From Lasiosphaeris hirsuta (Eukaryota; Ascomycota; Sordariomycetes; Sordariales; Lasiosphaeriaceae), in contig JAUKUA010000001.1 in NCBI GenBank assembly GCA_030549175.1, positions 5,828,001 through 5,892,000 on the forward strand: DNA of 64,000 nucleotides. Direction: 5' to 3'. Position numbers and translations under genes: made by a program. Positions 33,324-47,200 of the stretch are shown piece after piece; positions within the stretch are counted from its first letter, which is position 1; each line of letters starts with the position of its first letter. The notes beneath the pieces were generated by a model, which searched no databases, had not been told where the DNA came from, and worked only from the letters and a program-made list of their open reading frames with translations.

Positions 33324-36300
33324 ATGTCGACTGAAGTGGTGATGTCCAATATCTTGGAGTCTCTTCCACCACGGCCGCCAACCCCGCCGCGAGAAACCCA
33401 AAATGAGGCCTTGGCTGCCAAACTTGTCCTCGGCTCCGTTAATACCAGACCATCAATCATACACACTCCTCCTGGCATACATTCACCCGGCGACTCCATA
33501 ACCACAAACTCGACGATACACCGATCGAGGAAGAAAGTCGAGTTCTCTGCCAAAGCCGAATACAAGGACCCTCCTGTTCACCTAGAGGGACACACAAAAG
33601 GGCTACAGCCAACGCCCGTTTCTCTCCCCCGAAGCGCACAAAAACCCGTCAAGTCGATTCTCAAAGTCACCCACCACGCGTCCAACCCTCTCGGGTCTTC
33701 GAATGGGGAAGGCTTTGACCCGTCGGATCCTAATAGTAACCTGGCCTCGATGTTAGAATCCACTCTCCAGCAACTCGCGGGTGGCGACCGCGAGTCCAAG
33801 ACGGACGCCTACACCATGCTCACCCGAGCTTGTCGAGCATCCAACAATCTCCCGGATAGGGTTGCGCTGCACGAAAAGATGGGCCTATTCACGCAATTTA
33901 TACAACGAGATATCGTGTCGAGGTCGCAGGATGGCGTCGCCGACACCTCGCTCGTCAACCATGCCTTGAGCCTACTTATCACCTTCCTAGGCATGTCTTC
34001 CATCGCCTCAACGATAAGCAACGAATTTGGCGTATTCATGATCGACCACTGCATTCGCTCTTTCGAAGACCCATCCCTCACCAAAGAGGTTGCTCGACAC
34101 CTCATGCACGTCATTTCCCTACAAAATTTTTCTGCAAAAGTCATGACTTCCGATCGAGTCGGAAGACTGGTGTCCTCGCTACACAACCTGAGTGATCACA
34201 TCAAGGGAAAGACGGTCGTCAATGCCCGGGTCCACATTTACAAGAAGCTTGTCAAGCAGTCCAGACAACTGATGGTCATTCACTCGGATTGGCTATTTGA
34301 TATGTTTACCGACATGACAAGTAACTTGCGAGAGACTAGAGCGGCTGCCATATCTCTTGGCCTTGAAGCGGCTTTCTCTATTGGGCATGAAAAACAACTC
34401 TCACGAAAAGTAAACGAGATGTTCAACAGTGTCACGGAAGAAGGCCGGTACATCCAATACTTTGAGAAGAGGTTGAAAGCCTTGTCCAAGGACAGGAATG
34501 ACCCAGAAGTCGTCCCTCGTATCTGGAGTGCCGCGGTTCTGCTTCTTCGGAACCCCAAAGTGGACGCTTCAGACCCATTGCTATACATCATCCAGAGCTG
34601 TTTTAACAACCCCGAAACCGCCACTAAAATTGCCGCCAACCATGCCTGGAGCCGATTCGTATTTCTTATCCACTTGAATGAGCAGCTGTTTTCTCGGAAG
34701 CTGTCGACACTTTTGACCCCTCTGATAAGCCAGCTGAAACGAAAATCATCCGGGAGACAGACCGAGAGGCAGACGGAAGACCTCCGAAAGGCCGTCATGG
34801 GCGGGATCAATAACCTTTTATATTACACATTCAGACCCAGTCTGAACCCAGCTTTGCTGGATGCTTATTGGGAAGGCAGCGTCAAGCCCATTGTGGCAAC
34901 ACTGGTCGACTTACCTACGCAAGACAATGTTCGTCAGGCCAGTCTCATCCTCGGCGGCCTCTTTGACTGTATGACGCCTCGGCGGTGGAGAGATGATCAC
35001 GTCGTGGAGAATCCGATGGTATCTCCTGAAGAACTCCCGCCAATCGATCCGAAGTGGATCAGGCGCAATGCCAGCATGGTCTTGGCCACTGTTCAACTCG
35101 TTCTCAGCAAAGACTTCCTCGCGTTGGCAGATATGGACAGCGCCACCTACAAGCTTTGGCAGGTGCTTGTTGCCAACGTTGCCTCAGCAGCGTCTAAGGA
35201 GGTCAAAGTCTCCAAAGACACCGTCATTTTTGTGACGGAGGCTTTCAATGTTTTGCAGAAGATTTGGAAGAGGGGGGTCTCGACTAATGCTAGGGGCCGA
35301 CCCAGCGCAGTTCTGTTCCTCTTCGCCGTGAGGACATATCTCGAGGCTATGATTAATTGCCTAGGCCTTCTTCCGTTCACCGAGAAGCCTGGCAAAAACC
35401 AAGTCCTCGCGAAGGCACCCCTCTACATATTATTTTCTATGCTCTCGGCACTCCCTCCTGGAATTCCGGATGACGCCGAATTCGCACAGTTTTTTGCCTC
35501 AGTATTCGCTCCGTTCTTCGCATCCAAGCCCGGCGACAAGGCAAGGATGGATTTAGCGCAAGAATTACTGGCTGTGATTCCAATCGAAGCTCCACGTCCG
35601 TATGGACCATGGCTCCTTGTGGCTGAAAAGATCGCGAGCTGGCTGGGTAGCGACCAGGGCAGCCACCAATCAACGGCGTCTGGAAACGAGACCCCAGTTG
35701 GCCACGAATATCGGGAGATTGTCAAGGTTCTGGAGCGTGGAATCCGATCCACCCCTCAGCTTCCTTGGGAGCATTGGGAGTCGTTATTTTGGGCGGTATA
35801 TGAACGGACTCGGGACGAAACAGGGGATGCTGGAGTCGCCATCGTTGTCATCGAGCCATTGGCCAAGGCTCTGCTCGACCAGCTCTCTCTTAGTGGGACC
35901 GGAAGCATCTCGGCGAGTAATGTGCAATGTGTGACCGAGCTCCTTTCCGTTGCGACACAGCCACGGGATCGCCAGGCTGTAGATACCGCTCGGCGGAGGC
36001 TTTGGGGGACTGCTCTGGCTGGCTCTCGCTCAGCATCGTTCGATACATTTGACTGCCTCTACAAGGTTATCAGCGAGGCGCTAAAATGCATGTACCAGGA
36101 ATTCGATGCAACCGACTCGGATGCTACCGTGAATCTGCTCGAAAAGGTTGCGGACTTCCTTGGAAGATGCAACTTCCAACTTTTCTTGAAGGCGTGGATA
36201 GGTTTACAGGATGGGGTTCTCCCGTGGATCCATGATACCAAGAGACTGCTTGGCAACCAGACCAGTGCAGTTCTTGCCGTCGTAAGTACATATACATTCC

Positions 36301-38634
36301 ACTTACAAGCCTTGAACCTAACGGCAACAGACAAAATCCATGTGGGACAAGCTCTCCTTCTTCATCGCCCATCTCGAAGAGCCTGAGCAACAGCTTGAGA
36401 CTTTGGAACGCCTTTTCTGCTCCTCTTTTGATTCTTCCCACCGGTATATCGTCAATGCTAGCGTTTCTCTTTGGAACAAGCTGTTTGAGAATGTTGAGCA
36501 TTTGGAGTACCCAGAACAACTCAAGGCTGCGCTCGCACAAATACAACCCCATGTTGATATAACTTTACCAGGCTTGGATTTCTCGGGCACAGATTACGCT
36601 GGGCAGCAACCGATGTTTGTTGACTCTGTGGATGAACTCAGCCTCCCCAACTTGCGCTCCACAGGTTCCAGTCGGAGAGGAACTCCACGGCAACCATCGT
36701 CAGCCCATACCAGGTCCCCGGAGCCTAGCAGCCCTGGTAAGACCAAGAGGCGGCAGAATCAGTCGACGCCCAAGAACAAGCCCTCGGGGATCCATCGCCA
36801 CACGACATCACGACTGAGGCACGATGACTCTCAGCTGCAGTTTGCCCCCATTGAGCCTTCACCCCTTGGGATGCATCAGATGGAATCTCAGGTCTTGACT
36901 GAACGGCAGAAGGAAGTTCGGGAACGCCAAAAGGAAAACGCCACATTATTTCCTGATATTCGATCAAGCCCAACGCCCAAGTCCAAAGACAAGAAGTCAT
37001 CCGCTCAACCGCAAGAGTCCACTCCTCAGAACTCCTTACAGATCAGGGAAGCGACCACCCCCGAACCCGACGGAGCATTTGACAGCTTCGTATCATCGAC
37101 TCCAACGCCACGCCGCGGTCAGCCAGTTGCCATTCCGGAACATGATATGATTGACCTCCCTTTGTCGCCCCCGGAGCTAAGGGGAAATCCTCTGGCGGCC
37201 GAGATAAGGTCGAGGTCTGCTAGCAACAGCCTCCTTGAAGACTGGCACTTTTCTTCCTCTCCCGTAGGATCCCCAAACCCAAGCCGGCAGGCGCCCGTCC
37301 CTGAGCCATTCGGTCCGGAAAATATCGCCGACGAGGACCCACTACCCGAGTCTGAAGAGAAGCTTCCTTTGCCGCATGATGATGACGTCAAAGAAGCACA
37401 ACAGGCCGAGCCAGAGTCGTCTCCCGAAAAGGACGAGGTCATTGAAGACACTATCCTCCCGGATTATCCAACCCTCGTTCCAATTCCTGACGCGCCCAAG
37501 CAGCCAGTTGCACCTACACCTACCACGCCTCGTAGGCATACTCGGTCTTCGCATATTGAGGAGACGCCAAAGTCGGACACGAAGTCGGACACTGAAGTGT
37601 TTGTAGACGCGCCAAGCAGCCCCGTTCTCCCCACCCCAAAGCGTTCTGAGAGGATTGCCAAATCTTCTAAAGCCTCTCGTCTCAGGGACAGCCAGAACGT
37701 GCAACCGCAAACTCCTCCTCCCGCAAGTGATGGAGGCGACCGGAGTATGATTAGGCTTGTGATAGAGTTGGACTCTGGAAAAGCCGATCGGTCAGAGTAC
37801 AAGCGACCTTCAGCATCGCCCGATAAAAACGCGGTGAAGATACCAGTACTTGACTGCATTGTTGTTGGAGATGGTCCTGAGAAACCTAGTAAGAGGTTGA
37901 GATCCAGTAGGGCGGGCTCCGCTGCGTCCGTGACCCTTTCGATCACAGAAGCCGAGTTGATTCCGAGCTCTCAGCCGCAAGCAAAGGAAGGCGGGCGGGA
38001 GAAACGCAAGAGGACTTCTTCAAAGGCAAATGAAAGTACGGCCAGGAAAAGAAGGCGACATAGTCCTGTCAAACAGGGAGATAAGACGTCTGAGGTGCCA
38101 GACAGCCAGCCTGAGGCGGTTGAAGGTACGGAGCACAGCCCGGTTCCTCCTGCCCACATTTTAACATGGAATTCAATAGGTGGCACGAAGGTGAACCAAC
38201 TGTTTAGAGGACAATCCGCAACCCCCTCTATTCAGAACTCCGAAGCATTACTCAGTGGGGAGAACGATTCCCGGAATTCCGAGTCGTATGAACTTGTAGA
38301 TTCTATGGATATTGAAAGCTCGCAGAGGCACGATCTGGAGGTGCAGTCCCAAATCGTGCTCGAATCTCAGGGCCAGAATAGTCAGAAAGAAAGCAATGCT
38401 GCGGATGCGATGCAGGTTGACACACATCAACCCAGCACGAACGAGAGAGAAGTGGAGGCACCATCCCCGGCACCAGCGACAGGCTACATGTCAAGGATTA
38501 TGAACTTGCTGCGGAATAGTCTCAGTGAACTGCGTTCGGCGCGTATGTCACGAGAGGAGGTGTATGAAGTGGAGGATGTGTTTATGGACATGAAAAGAGA
38601 ACTGTATGAGGCGGAGCGGCGGGGAAGGGAGTGA
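33324..38634 (+). CDS. RIF1: Rif1-type telomere and replication-timing protein (1753 aa)
   Basis: Two exons, 33324-36281 and 36331-38634, with a 49-nt intron (GTAAGT to ACAG). The first 1020 residues include the Rif1 N-terminal HEAT-like domain, with a conserved start around ASMLESTLQQLAGGDRESKTDAYTMLTRACR and repeated helices to about residue 1000. The remaining 750 residues are disordered, Ser/Pro/Glu-rich, with many SP/TP sites and a basic KRRRHSP-type tract. Near the N-terminus are KVEF (residues 71-74) and SILK (residues 111-114), the two classical docking motifs for protein phosphatase 1, in the order seen in yeast Rif1. The family counts telomere length in yeast, recruits PP1 to delay origin firing, and shapes double-strand-break repair. 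Length is typical of filamentous fungi. The end PSPAPATGYMSRIMNLLRNSLSELRSARM is conserved-looking but I do not recognise it. Confidence 0.93.
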
Positions 38635-40504
<1,870 letters not shown>

Positions 40505-40932
40505 CGATATCAAGGGGGAGATAGCAGGAAAAGGGGTAGGGGAAAGGGCAGGAGCAGCGCTGGGTCTGTTTGGTGAGAAAATATGATATGGATGACGGCG
40601 CGTCCGGACTTGTTGGCATTTTCTAGTTCTTGAAATGTGCTCTTGCGGGTCGGGGGGACTGGAATCGAGTATGTTTTATCTCGTGATAGAAACTGGAACT
40701 GGAAAAGCCCAATGGTAACAGGGAGGTTGAATGCAAAGCCACTGTCTAGTTGTATTTTTTATCATCCAAAGTGCAATGCTTATAGAAAACAAAATGTGCT
40801 TTTGAGGTGATGCATCCATACTGCGTCAGCATTTCTATCCGGCCCAACATAGCTCACAGCGAGATAGCCACCCACACAGATGAATACCTAGACAACTGAA
40901 TCCTTCAACTTTTCCCATGGTATATGAACCGT
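40505..40932. other. Convergent intergenic, no gene seen
   Basis: The 3' regions of the epimerase gene and the DAHP synthase gene meet here. AT-rich and without a coding signal. Confidence 0.65.
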
Positions 40933-42432
40933 TCATACCTTCGCTTTCGCCGCCGCAGCCTCCATCCTCTCGTTCCTGTAATGATCTGCAACTAAAAATG
41001 TTAACTCCAGCGCCTGTTTCTCGTTTAAGCGCGGATCACAGAAACTGGTATAGTTGGTCGACAGATCGTCCTCGTCAAGCCCCTCGCTGCCGCCTAGGCA
41101 CTCAGTGACGGCGTCACCCGTCAACTCCAGGTGGACGCCACCCAGGTAGCTACGCTGCTCCTTGTGGATGCGCAGCGTCTGCTGGAGCTCGCTGAAGATG
41201 TCGCTGAAGGCCCGCGTCTTGATGCCCCCGCTGACGCTCTGCGTGTTGCCGTGCATTGGGTCGCACTGCCACACCACGGTGCGCGTGTACTCGCTGTCCT
41301 CGACAGCGCGGATGTGCGCCGGGAGCAGGTCGGCGACCTTGGCCGCACCGTAGCGCGTGATCAGCGTGATCTTGCCTGCTTCGCGCGACGGGTTGAGCGT
41401 GCGTAGGAGGGCGAGCAGGTCGTCTGCCGGCGTGGTCGGCCCGACCTTAACGCCGATGGGGTTGGTGATGCCCCGAAAGAACTCGACGTGTGCGCCATCG
41501 ATCTGCCGCGTGCGATCGCCGATCCAGAGGAAGTGTGCTGATGTGTTGTAGTACTCCTTGGCCTTGGTGGTGGTGGAGCAGGGTGCGTGGGCAGGGTTGT
41601 CGAGGAGACGGGTAAGGGCCTGCTCATATTCCAAAAGGAGGCCCTCGTGGCTGGTGAACAAATCGACTGTATCGAGCTTCTCATTCTTGTCGGCGCCAAT
41701 GGTATGCATGAAGCGGAGCATGTCGGTCAGGAAGTTGACCGCTTCCGAATATTTGGCCTTGAGCACCGGGTCCCGAACGTGACCGAGGCCCCAGTCAAGG
41801 GGTCGGTGCAGGTCTGCGATTCCTGACGAGATGGCTGCTCTGATGTAGTTGAGCGTAGCCGAGGAGTGGTGGTAGGCTCTGTCTTTGGTGTTAGCCAACT
41901 CGAACTAGCCGACTTCCGGGAAAAGAGGCAGTTACTTAACAAGTCTAGCAGGGTCGAGCTCTCTCTCGTCGGGGTGGAACCCGTTCAGGATATCGCCCCT
42001 GAATGAAGGAACCATTTTACCGTCTAACATCTCCATAGGACTCGATCGTGGCTTCGCATACTGGCCGGCCATGCGGCCAATGCGAACCACACGCTTGTCA
42101 GCGCCCCAGATGAGCACCAAGCTCATTTGTAGGAGCAACTTGATCTTGGACTCAATAGCTCCCTGCTCGCAGTAGTCAAACAATTCGGCGCAATCGCCGC
42201 CCTGGAGTAGAAAGGCCTCCCCGCGGGCCACATCACGGAGGAGCGCCTTCAGGCGAGTGATTTCCTTGGGGTGGACAATGGGCGGCAGCCGTTGGAGTTC
42301 GGCCAGAGATTTGGAAAGTGCCGTCTGGTCTGGGTACTCGGGACACTGCTTGATGGGCTTGGGCCGCCACGAATCTGGCGTCCACTCGGGCGAGTGCCCG
42401 TTAGCTGTGACGGGGAGTGTTGATTCACTCAT
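40933..42432 (-). CDS. 3-deoxy-7-phosphoheptulonate (DAHP) synthase, class II
   Basis: Two exons, 42432-41936 and 41878-40933, with a 57-nt intron (GTAACT to ACAG). Product 480 aa starting MSESTLPVTANG. It is the plant/microbial AroA-II type rather than the yeast class I Aro3/Aro4 type. Blocks visible are WTPDSWRPKPIKQCPEYPD, FLLQGGDCAELFDYCE with a metal-ligand Cys, GRMAGQYAKPRSSP for substrate phosphate, RGDILNGFHPDE and, across the intron, LVKAYHHSSATLNYIRA. The C-terminal WQCDPMHGNT and GGVHLELTGDAVTECLGG blocks carry the remaining ligands. The enzyme joins phosphoenolpyruvate and erythrose 4-phosphate in the first step of the shikimate pathway. Filamentous ascomycetes often carry a class II enzyme besides the class I isozymes. 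A perfect TGAGTCA site 211 bp upstream suggests control by the CPC1/Gcn4 general amino-acid regulator. Confidence 0.95.
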
Positions 42433-42496
42433 TGAGATGTTTCTAGTGTTTTGGCTGTGAGTCGCCAGGTGAGACACGGGACCGGAACACAGCTTT

Positions 42497-42516
42497 GGGG
42501 GGGGGGGGGGGGGGGG
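42497..42516. repeat. Poly-G tract of 20 bases in a divergent promoter
   Basis: Uninterrupted homopolymer 65 bp from the DAHP synthase start codon, on its untranslated side. It would be C20 in the leftward transcript if transcription starts upstream. Length may be misread by sequencing. Confidence 0.85.
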
Positions 42517-42642
42517 CTCAGAACAGTCAGAAATCTCTCAAGAACCCTTGGAAAGGCTACTGGGCAGACTGCTCTTTGTCCAAGACCAGAACAAGTATAG
42601 AATCCTCAGGGAACGTCTTGAACCAAGAGAGGGAGTGTGGTG

Positions 42643-42649
42643 TGAGTCA
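42643..42649. promoter_or_regulatory. Candidate CPC1/Gcn4 site (TGAGTCA)
   Basis: A perfect match to the general amino-acid control motif, 211 bp upstream of the DAHP synthase ATG and 272 bp upstream of the HypK ATG. Position and target gene fit, but a 7-bp match is not rare by chance and binding is not shown. Confidence 0.45.
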
Positions 42650-42920
42650 GGAACTCAAAGCCTATGAAAGGACAGCAATTGACCAATCCCATCCCCTGAA
42701 GCTGCCACCCCCTCCTCCTGCCCCGAGCCACAAGCTTGCCACTAGCGCAGCGGTAGGAGGAGCGACCCCTCCACTACCCCACCCTCACAGCGAACACAGT
42801 CCACATGCATCTGTCAACAAGACGGGAGCCCAATTTTTGCCCCAGCAGCTCCCCCAAATCCCGACCCATATAAAAACCACACCAACCCCAACCCAACCAA
42901 ACCCCCCAAATCCAACCGCC

Positions 42921-43354
42921 ATGGCCGAAGACAGACAACTCTCCAACTTGCACGAGGGCACCACGGCTGGTGACGTCGAGGACGAGGTGCAGCCGACGGC
43001 CAAGTCGGCCGAGGACCGCAAGGCTGCCGCGGCCCTGTCCAAACTCGACACACACGGCGACGACGAAGGGTCCGCGCGCGACGTTGACCAGGAGGCGGTC
43101 AAGAACGCCGTCGATGCCCTCGGCGGTAAAACTGCCGACAAGAAAGAGGTCAAGAAGGTCAAGGTCGACGCCGCCGACGTCAATCTCATTGTGCGTTGTT
43201 CCGAGCAGGGCCTGAAAGGGAGGGGAGTGGTTGCTAACGTGCGCTATAGGTTGAGGAGCTGGAGCTGTCCAAGGCGAAAGCGACCGAGCTGCTTAAGGCG
43301 CATGATGGTGACGCCGTCAAGGCTATGACGGCCTATATTACACCGGCGTTTTGA
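42921..43354 (+). CDS. HypK-like NatA regulator with C-terminal UBA-like domain (124 aa)
   Basis: Two exons, 42921-43190 and 43250-43354, with a 59-nt intron that uses GTGCGT as donor and CTATAG as acceptor. The product starts MAEDRQLSNLHEG. It has an acidic N-terminus, a charged helix (AEDRKAAAALSKLD), a lysine-rich link (KTADKKEVKKVKVD), and a C-terminal UBA-like three-helix bundle. That bundle begins DAADVNLIVEELELSKAKATELLKAHDGD and ends AVKAMTAYITPAF. This is the layout of HYPK, a ribosome-associated protein that binds and tunes the N-terminal acetyltransferase NatA; the fungal protein is known from Chaetomium NatA structures. The UBA also resembles the NAC-alpha UBA, so a NAC-like reading is possible, but no NAC domain is present. 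The divergent neighbour is the DAHP synthase gene. Confidence 0.88.
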
Positions 43355-44209
43355 TAGCCAGGAATGAGGAAAATAGAGAATATAACGATATTGGGCGGCC
43401 AAGGGAAGTGAAGTGTCATGGCGCACAGCACAGCTTTGCTTTAAAGACAAGGGAAATAAATCCATCCTGTCGCTCGCTTCGCCTAGGCATATCTATCACA
43501 CCCATGGGCTATGTGGCTATAGCCTGGGTGTTCCTCGAGCACACTGCTGCTGGTTGCTTCGGGGCCCAAAACAACCAGTCAAACTTTGGGGACTACGTTT
43601 GGGCAACGGAGACAAATATTGATATTCAGGATACCGAGCTTTCAGTCCCCCAAGCGAATGGCACACAGAGCTAGCAAAAAAATGCTGATAGAACTATCGG
43701 CCAGGTAGAGCGGGTTGACAAAACAATCAAAAACATCAAACGGCGAGATACCGTTACTTATTGAAGCTCTCAGGAGTTTGTGCTTGCCTGCCATGCTGAG
43801 TGACGTCTTGCACATTCCCGTCCGAGCAAATAGGTAGTAGGTCGCATAGACGAACATTGTAGAATAACAACCGTGACCGGCGCTTGTCCATGTATAAGTC
43901 ACCTTACACAACTAGAGCGCAGAACCGACAAAATGTCCCAACCGAGCAGAAAACGCCTCCAAAGCCACCACCCAAAACCAGGTATAAACGAGCGACCAGT
44001 AATAAAACACCGCATCTTATACAAGTCCGGCCCCTCAGCCTAGCCCCCTCTACCCAACCGGAACCAAATCCGCCAGCTTGTGAAAGTAACACACAACCCA
44101 TGGAAGTTCGAGATAAGAGAGGATACACGGAACCGGACAACTCATCCACCCATCCCGTTATTACCACACACGCCCTTTGTACATATTTACAAGCTTGTGT
44201 CATTGCCCC
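43355..44209. other. Convergent intergenic, no gene seen
   Basis: The 3' ends of HypK and of the BRCT gene flank this stretch. Short frames on both strands carry no recognisable feature. Confidence 0.6.
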
Positions 44210-47200
44210 TTAATTCCACGCCCTGGCAAGAGGGCTTCCCACCTTTGGCGCAAACTGCAAGCTTTTTCTTCTCGCTGCCATGAGCCGCATCAGCACACGC
44301 TCGTCCTTCTCGCGGCCTAGCACGCCCTGACCGAGCTCGAAGAACGGAACACCTGCAGGCTTGGGAGGACAGGTTCGCATCATTAGAGCCTGTCTAGCGT
44401 CGTCATTGGCCTGATCCTCATCATCTACCCCAATGTCCGATGGCGTCGCAGGGCTGATGTTCGCTGCAAAGCGAGCAATAGCCTCAGGTGCCGGCGTCTT
44501 TGGCACGGGAGTGAGCATTGCCGTCCAGCCTTGGTCATCTCGCTCATACTCGCCGTCATTCTCTTCGTCCCCATTGTTATCTTCCGGCGTACGAACCCAC
44601 AAGGCACTGGCGCGGCGGCCGTTGGCCGGAGTACTGGGGGCCGTCTGAGAGCCGCGGGACGGCCCACCGTTGCTGTTGGCGTTCCGTGTCGGGGTTGGGA
44701 TGAGCATGCCATTGAGGTTGGCGATGGCGCGAGGTTCCATGCTCTTGCGACGGCGGGCTCCACCACGCGGCACCAGTGAGGTGTCGATGTAGTAAGGCGC
44801 CTCGTCAAGCCACTGGTTCTCGCGTTCACAGCTAGAAACCCAGTCAGTATTTGCCGCACATATTGTACTGTCCGGTCTGGGGAAAACTTACTCCAGCACC
44901 CAGGAGACACCGACGCACTGAACAACGTTGTTGCTCTCTCGAACCTTTTCCAGAGTTCGTTTACCACCGTCCTTATATACGACATGGGTGATGCCAACTT
45001 TGGAGGCGGCAGCGTCCTTGCCAGGCGGGCTGGTGGGATTCCACGACCAGCTCTTGACGCAGCGCGCTCCCATTTGGCCAAGTAGCTCAACAAATATACT
45101 ACTTGCATCCGCACCCTCGCTGGTATGCACATCAACGAATACAACTGCGCCACGGAGCAAGGCCGGGTCAATGTCGCGCCGGGGGGTCCGAGCCGGTGTC
45201 CCCATCGTAGACCAGCCTGCCTCGGATTTTGTGGGGGTAACTGGAGGTGGTGCTGATCCGGAACGACTGTTATCTTGCTGCTCCTCGAGTAGGATTTCAT
45301 CACAGGACTTCATCGGCGAATATGAGATGACACTCGCACTCCTAGTGATGCCATAAGTCGGACGCGCGACGTGAAGGCGTGAGATGCTGTGACTTCGCTT
45401 CTTGATTCTCCGAGGGGTCGAGTCATCGGCAGGCTTCAAGGGCACCTTCGAGACGGTGTGAAACTCGCGGTGGAGGGCACGCTGGGGTGTCACTAGCGGA
45501 ACAGCTGACTCAGAAGAGGCCGAAGCGGGTAGGAGGGTAGGGTCAATGGGAACCTCATTCTCGTCCCCGTACTCCTGGCTTGCCTCGGATAGTGAGTCGT
45601 CAAAACTCCGGTTGTGGACGATTTCTTCTACCTCCTCAGGCTCCATGAGTGACATCTCATGTGCCTCGGCGGCTAAGGCCACGTCCTCTTCAGTGACTGG
45701 AATGTCCTCCAGGACGGGACTTTCAATGTCATCCTCAGCAATGGGAGACTCTTCGGCCGAAGCAGACACCGTCTCAACTTGCATCTCGTCGGATTGGGCA
45801 ATCATTGCCTCGTCAAAGTAGGTATCCTGCATAGGAGAAGCTTCGGGAGCTACCTGTGTGTTATCTTCGGGGAAGAACGGCTCCTGGATACCGGCAGCTG
45901 CCGGTGTGGCAATCGACGGTTCATCGATGTGGATGCCCGTCTTCAAGGGACTTGGTCCGGCAGTCCAACCAGTAAGCTGGTCAGCAAGAGGTGTGAAGCC
46001 AAACTTGCCTTCCATCCGTACCCTCTTAGCAGTACTCCGGCCAGACGAGCCCACTCTGTCATTGGCAGACTTGGATGCCTTCGAGAAGGATACTGGGTAA
46101 GGAGTAGAGAGAATAGCACTGGAGGCGGAAGGGAAGAGGGTTCGCCGTGGGGCGGCCAGCTCATCCTCCGAACCACAATCCGTCTCGCTGTCGTAGTCTT
46201 GTGGATCCCTCTCACGGAGCCTGAACATTGGGCCTGCGGATTTGGGCGGAGAGACAGGAGGTGTTGTGCTCGTTGAGATATCAACCTCGTTCTCCTCGGT
46301 CTGTGGCTCGTCAAGAGCCATCGGATCATCGACTAGCTCCTCCGCTAGCTTCTCAGTTTTGTCATTCTCAGCCTCCACTGCTATCTCTGGCGCTTCCAGC
46401 ATTGCATTTGATAACGCTGGATCAGCGTGGCGAGGTAGCACAGCAGATAATCTGCCAGGGAAGCGAAGTCTTGTGGGCGAGTCCGGAATACAAACGTCAT
46501 CGTCATCCTCGTCCAAAGCCATACCATCATCCTCCTCTCCATCCGCATCGGCCATATCATCCGATACGGTTGGCAATGGTGTAGCGAGAAGCGTTGCTTT
46601 TGGCGCTGGCGTCCTAGCGGTCATCTCTTCCCCTGTCTTAAGAGCCAAGCTCTTCATGGGTGAAAAGGCGCGCTTGGCTGGAGACAGTAACAATGATGTT
46701 TTGAATGGGGAGGCGTTCGACGTGGCCCCTCCGGGGTTGCCCAGTTCGACTCCCTTGATGCCGGGTGGTGGTCTCTTTGCGGGCGACTGGAGCAACGAGG
46801 CTTTGAACGGCGACTGTGTGGACTCGCCGCTTGCCTGAATTTGAGATGCTGAGACTCCAAGAACGCCCTCAACACGTTTCGCTGGTGACCTAATGGAGTT
46901 CTTCCAAGGTGATGGTGGCGGCTTTCTGATAGGGCTGCCTAGTATTACGGCAGGGCCCAGGTCTGGGGCGTTTAGTGCAGTGTCCTCGTCGGCGGCCACA
47001 GCTGGTTCCTGCAACGGCTTTTTATGGCCCACGCTGGGCTTGATGGGATTTTTCCTCAATGGTCGTGTGGGAGCTTTGTCATTGGGGGCGAGCTCATCAT
47101 CAGAGTCGACATGAGCCGCGGCCATCTGGTTGACCTTCTTAGGGCTGAGCGGAATCGGCTTTGGCTCGTTTTCGCTTGACGCGGCTCCCCTCGTACTTCG

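Larger units (their letters stand above)
42433..42920. promoter_or_regulatory. Divergent promoter of DAHP synthase and HypK
   Basis: This 488-bp interval lies between the two opposed start codons. It holds a run of 20 G at 42497-42516 and a TGAGTCA at 42643-42649 that fits the CPC1/Gcn4 binding site. A CCAAT word lies at 42683-42687. Short pyrimidine-rich stretches are present upstream of the HypK start. Confidence 0.6.

Noticed and set aside
44425..45303. 292-codon minus-strand frame
   Set aside because: Shadow of the BRCT gene in a different frame, and it crosses the intron.
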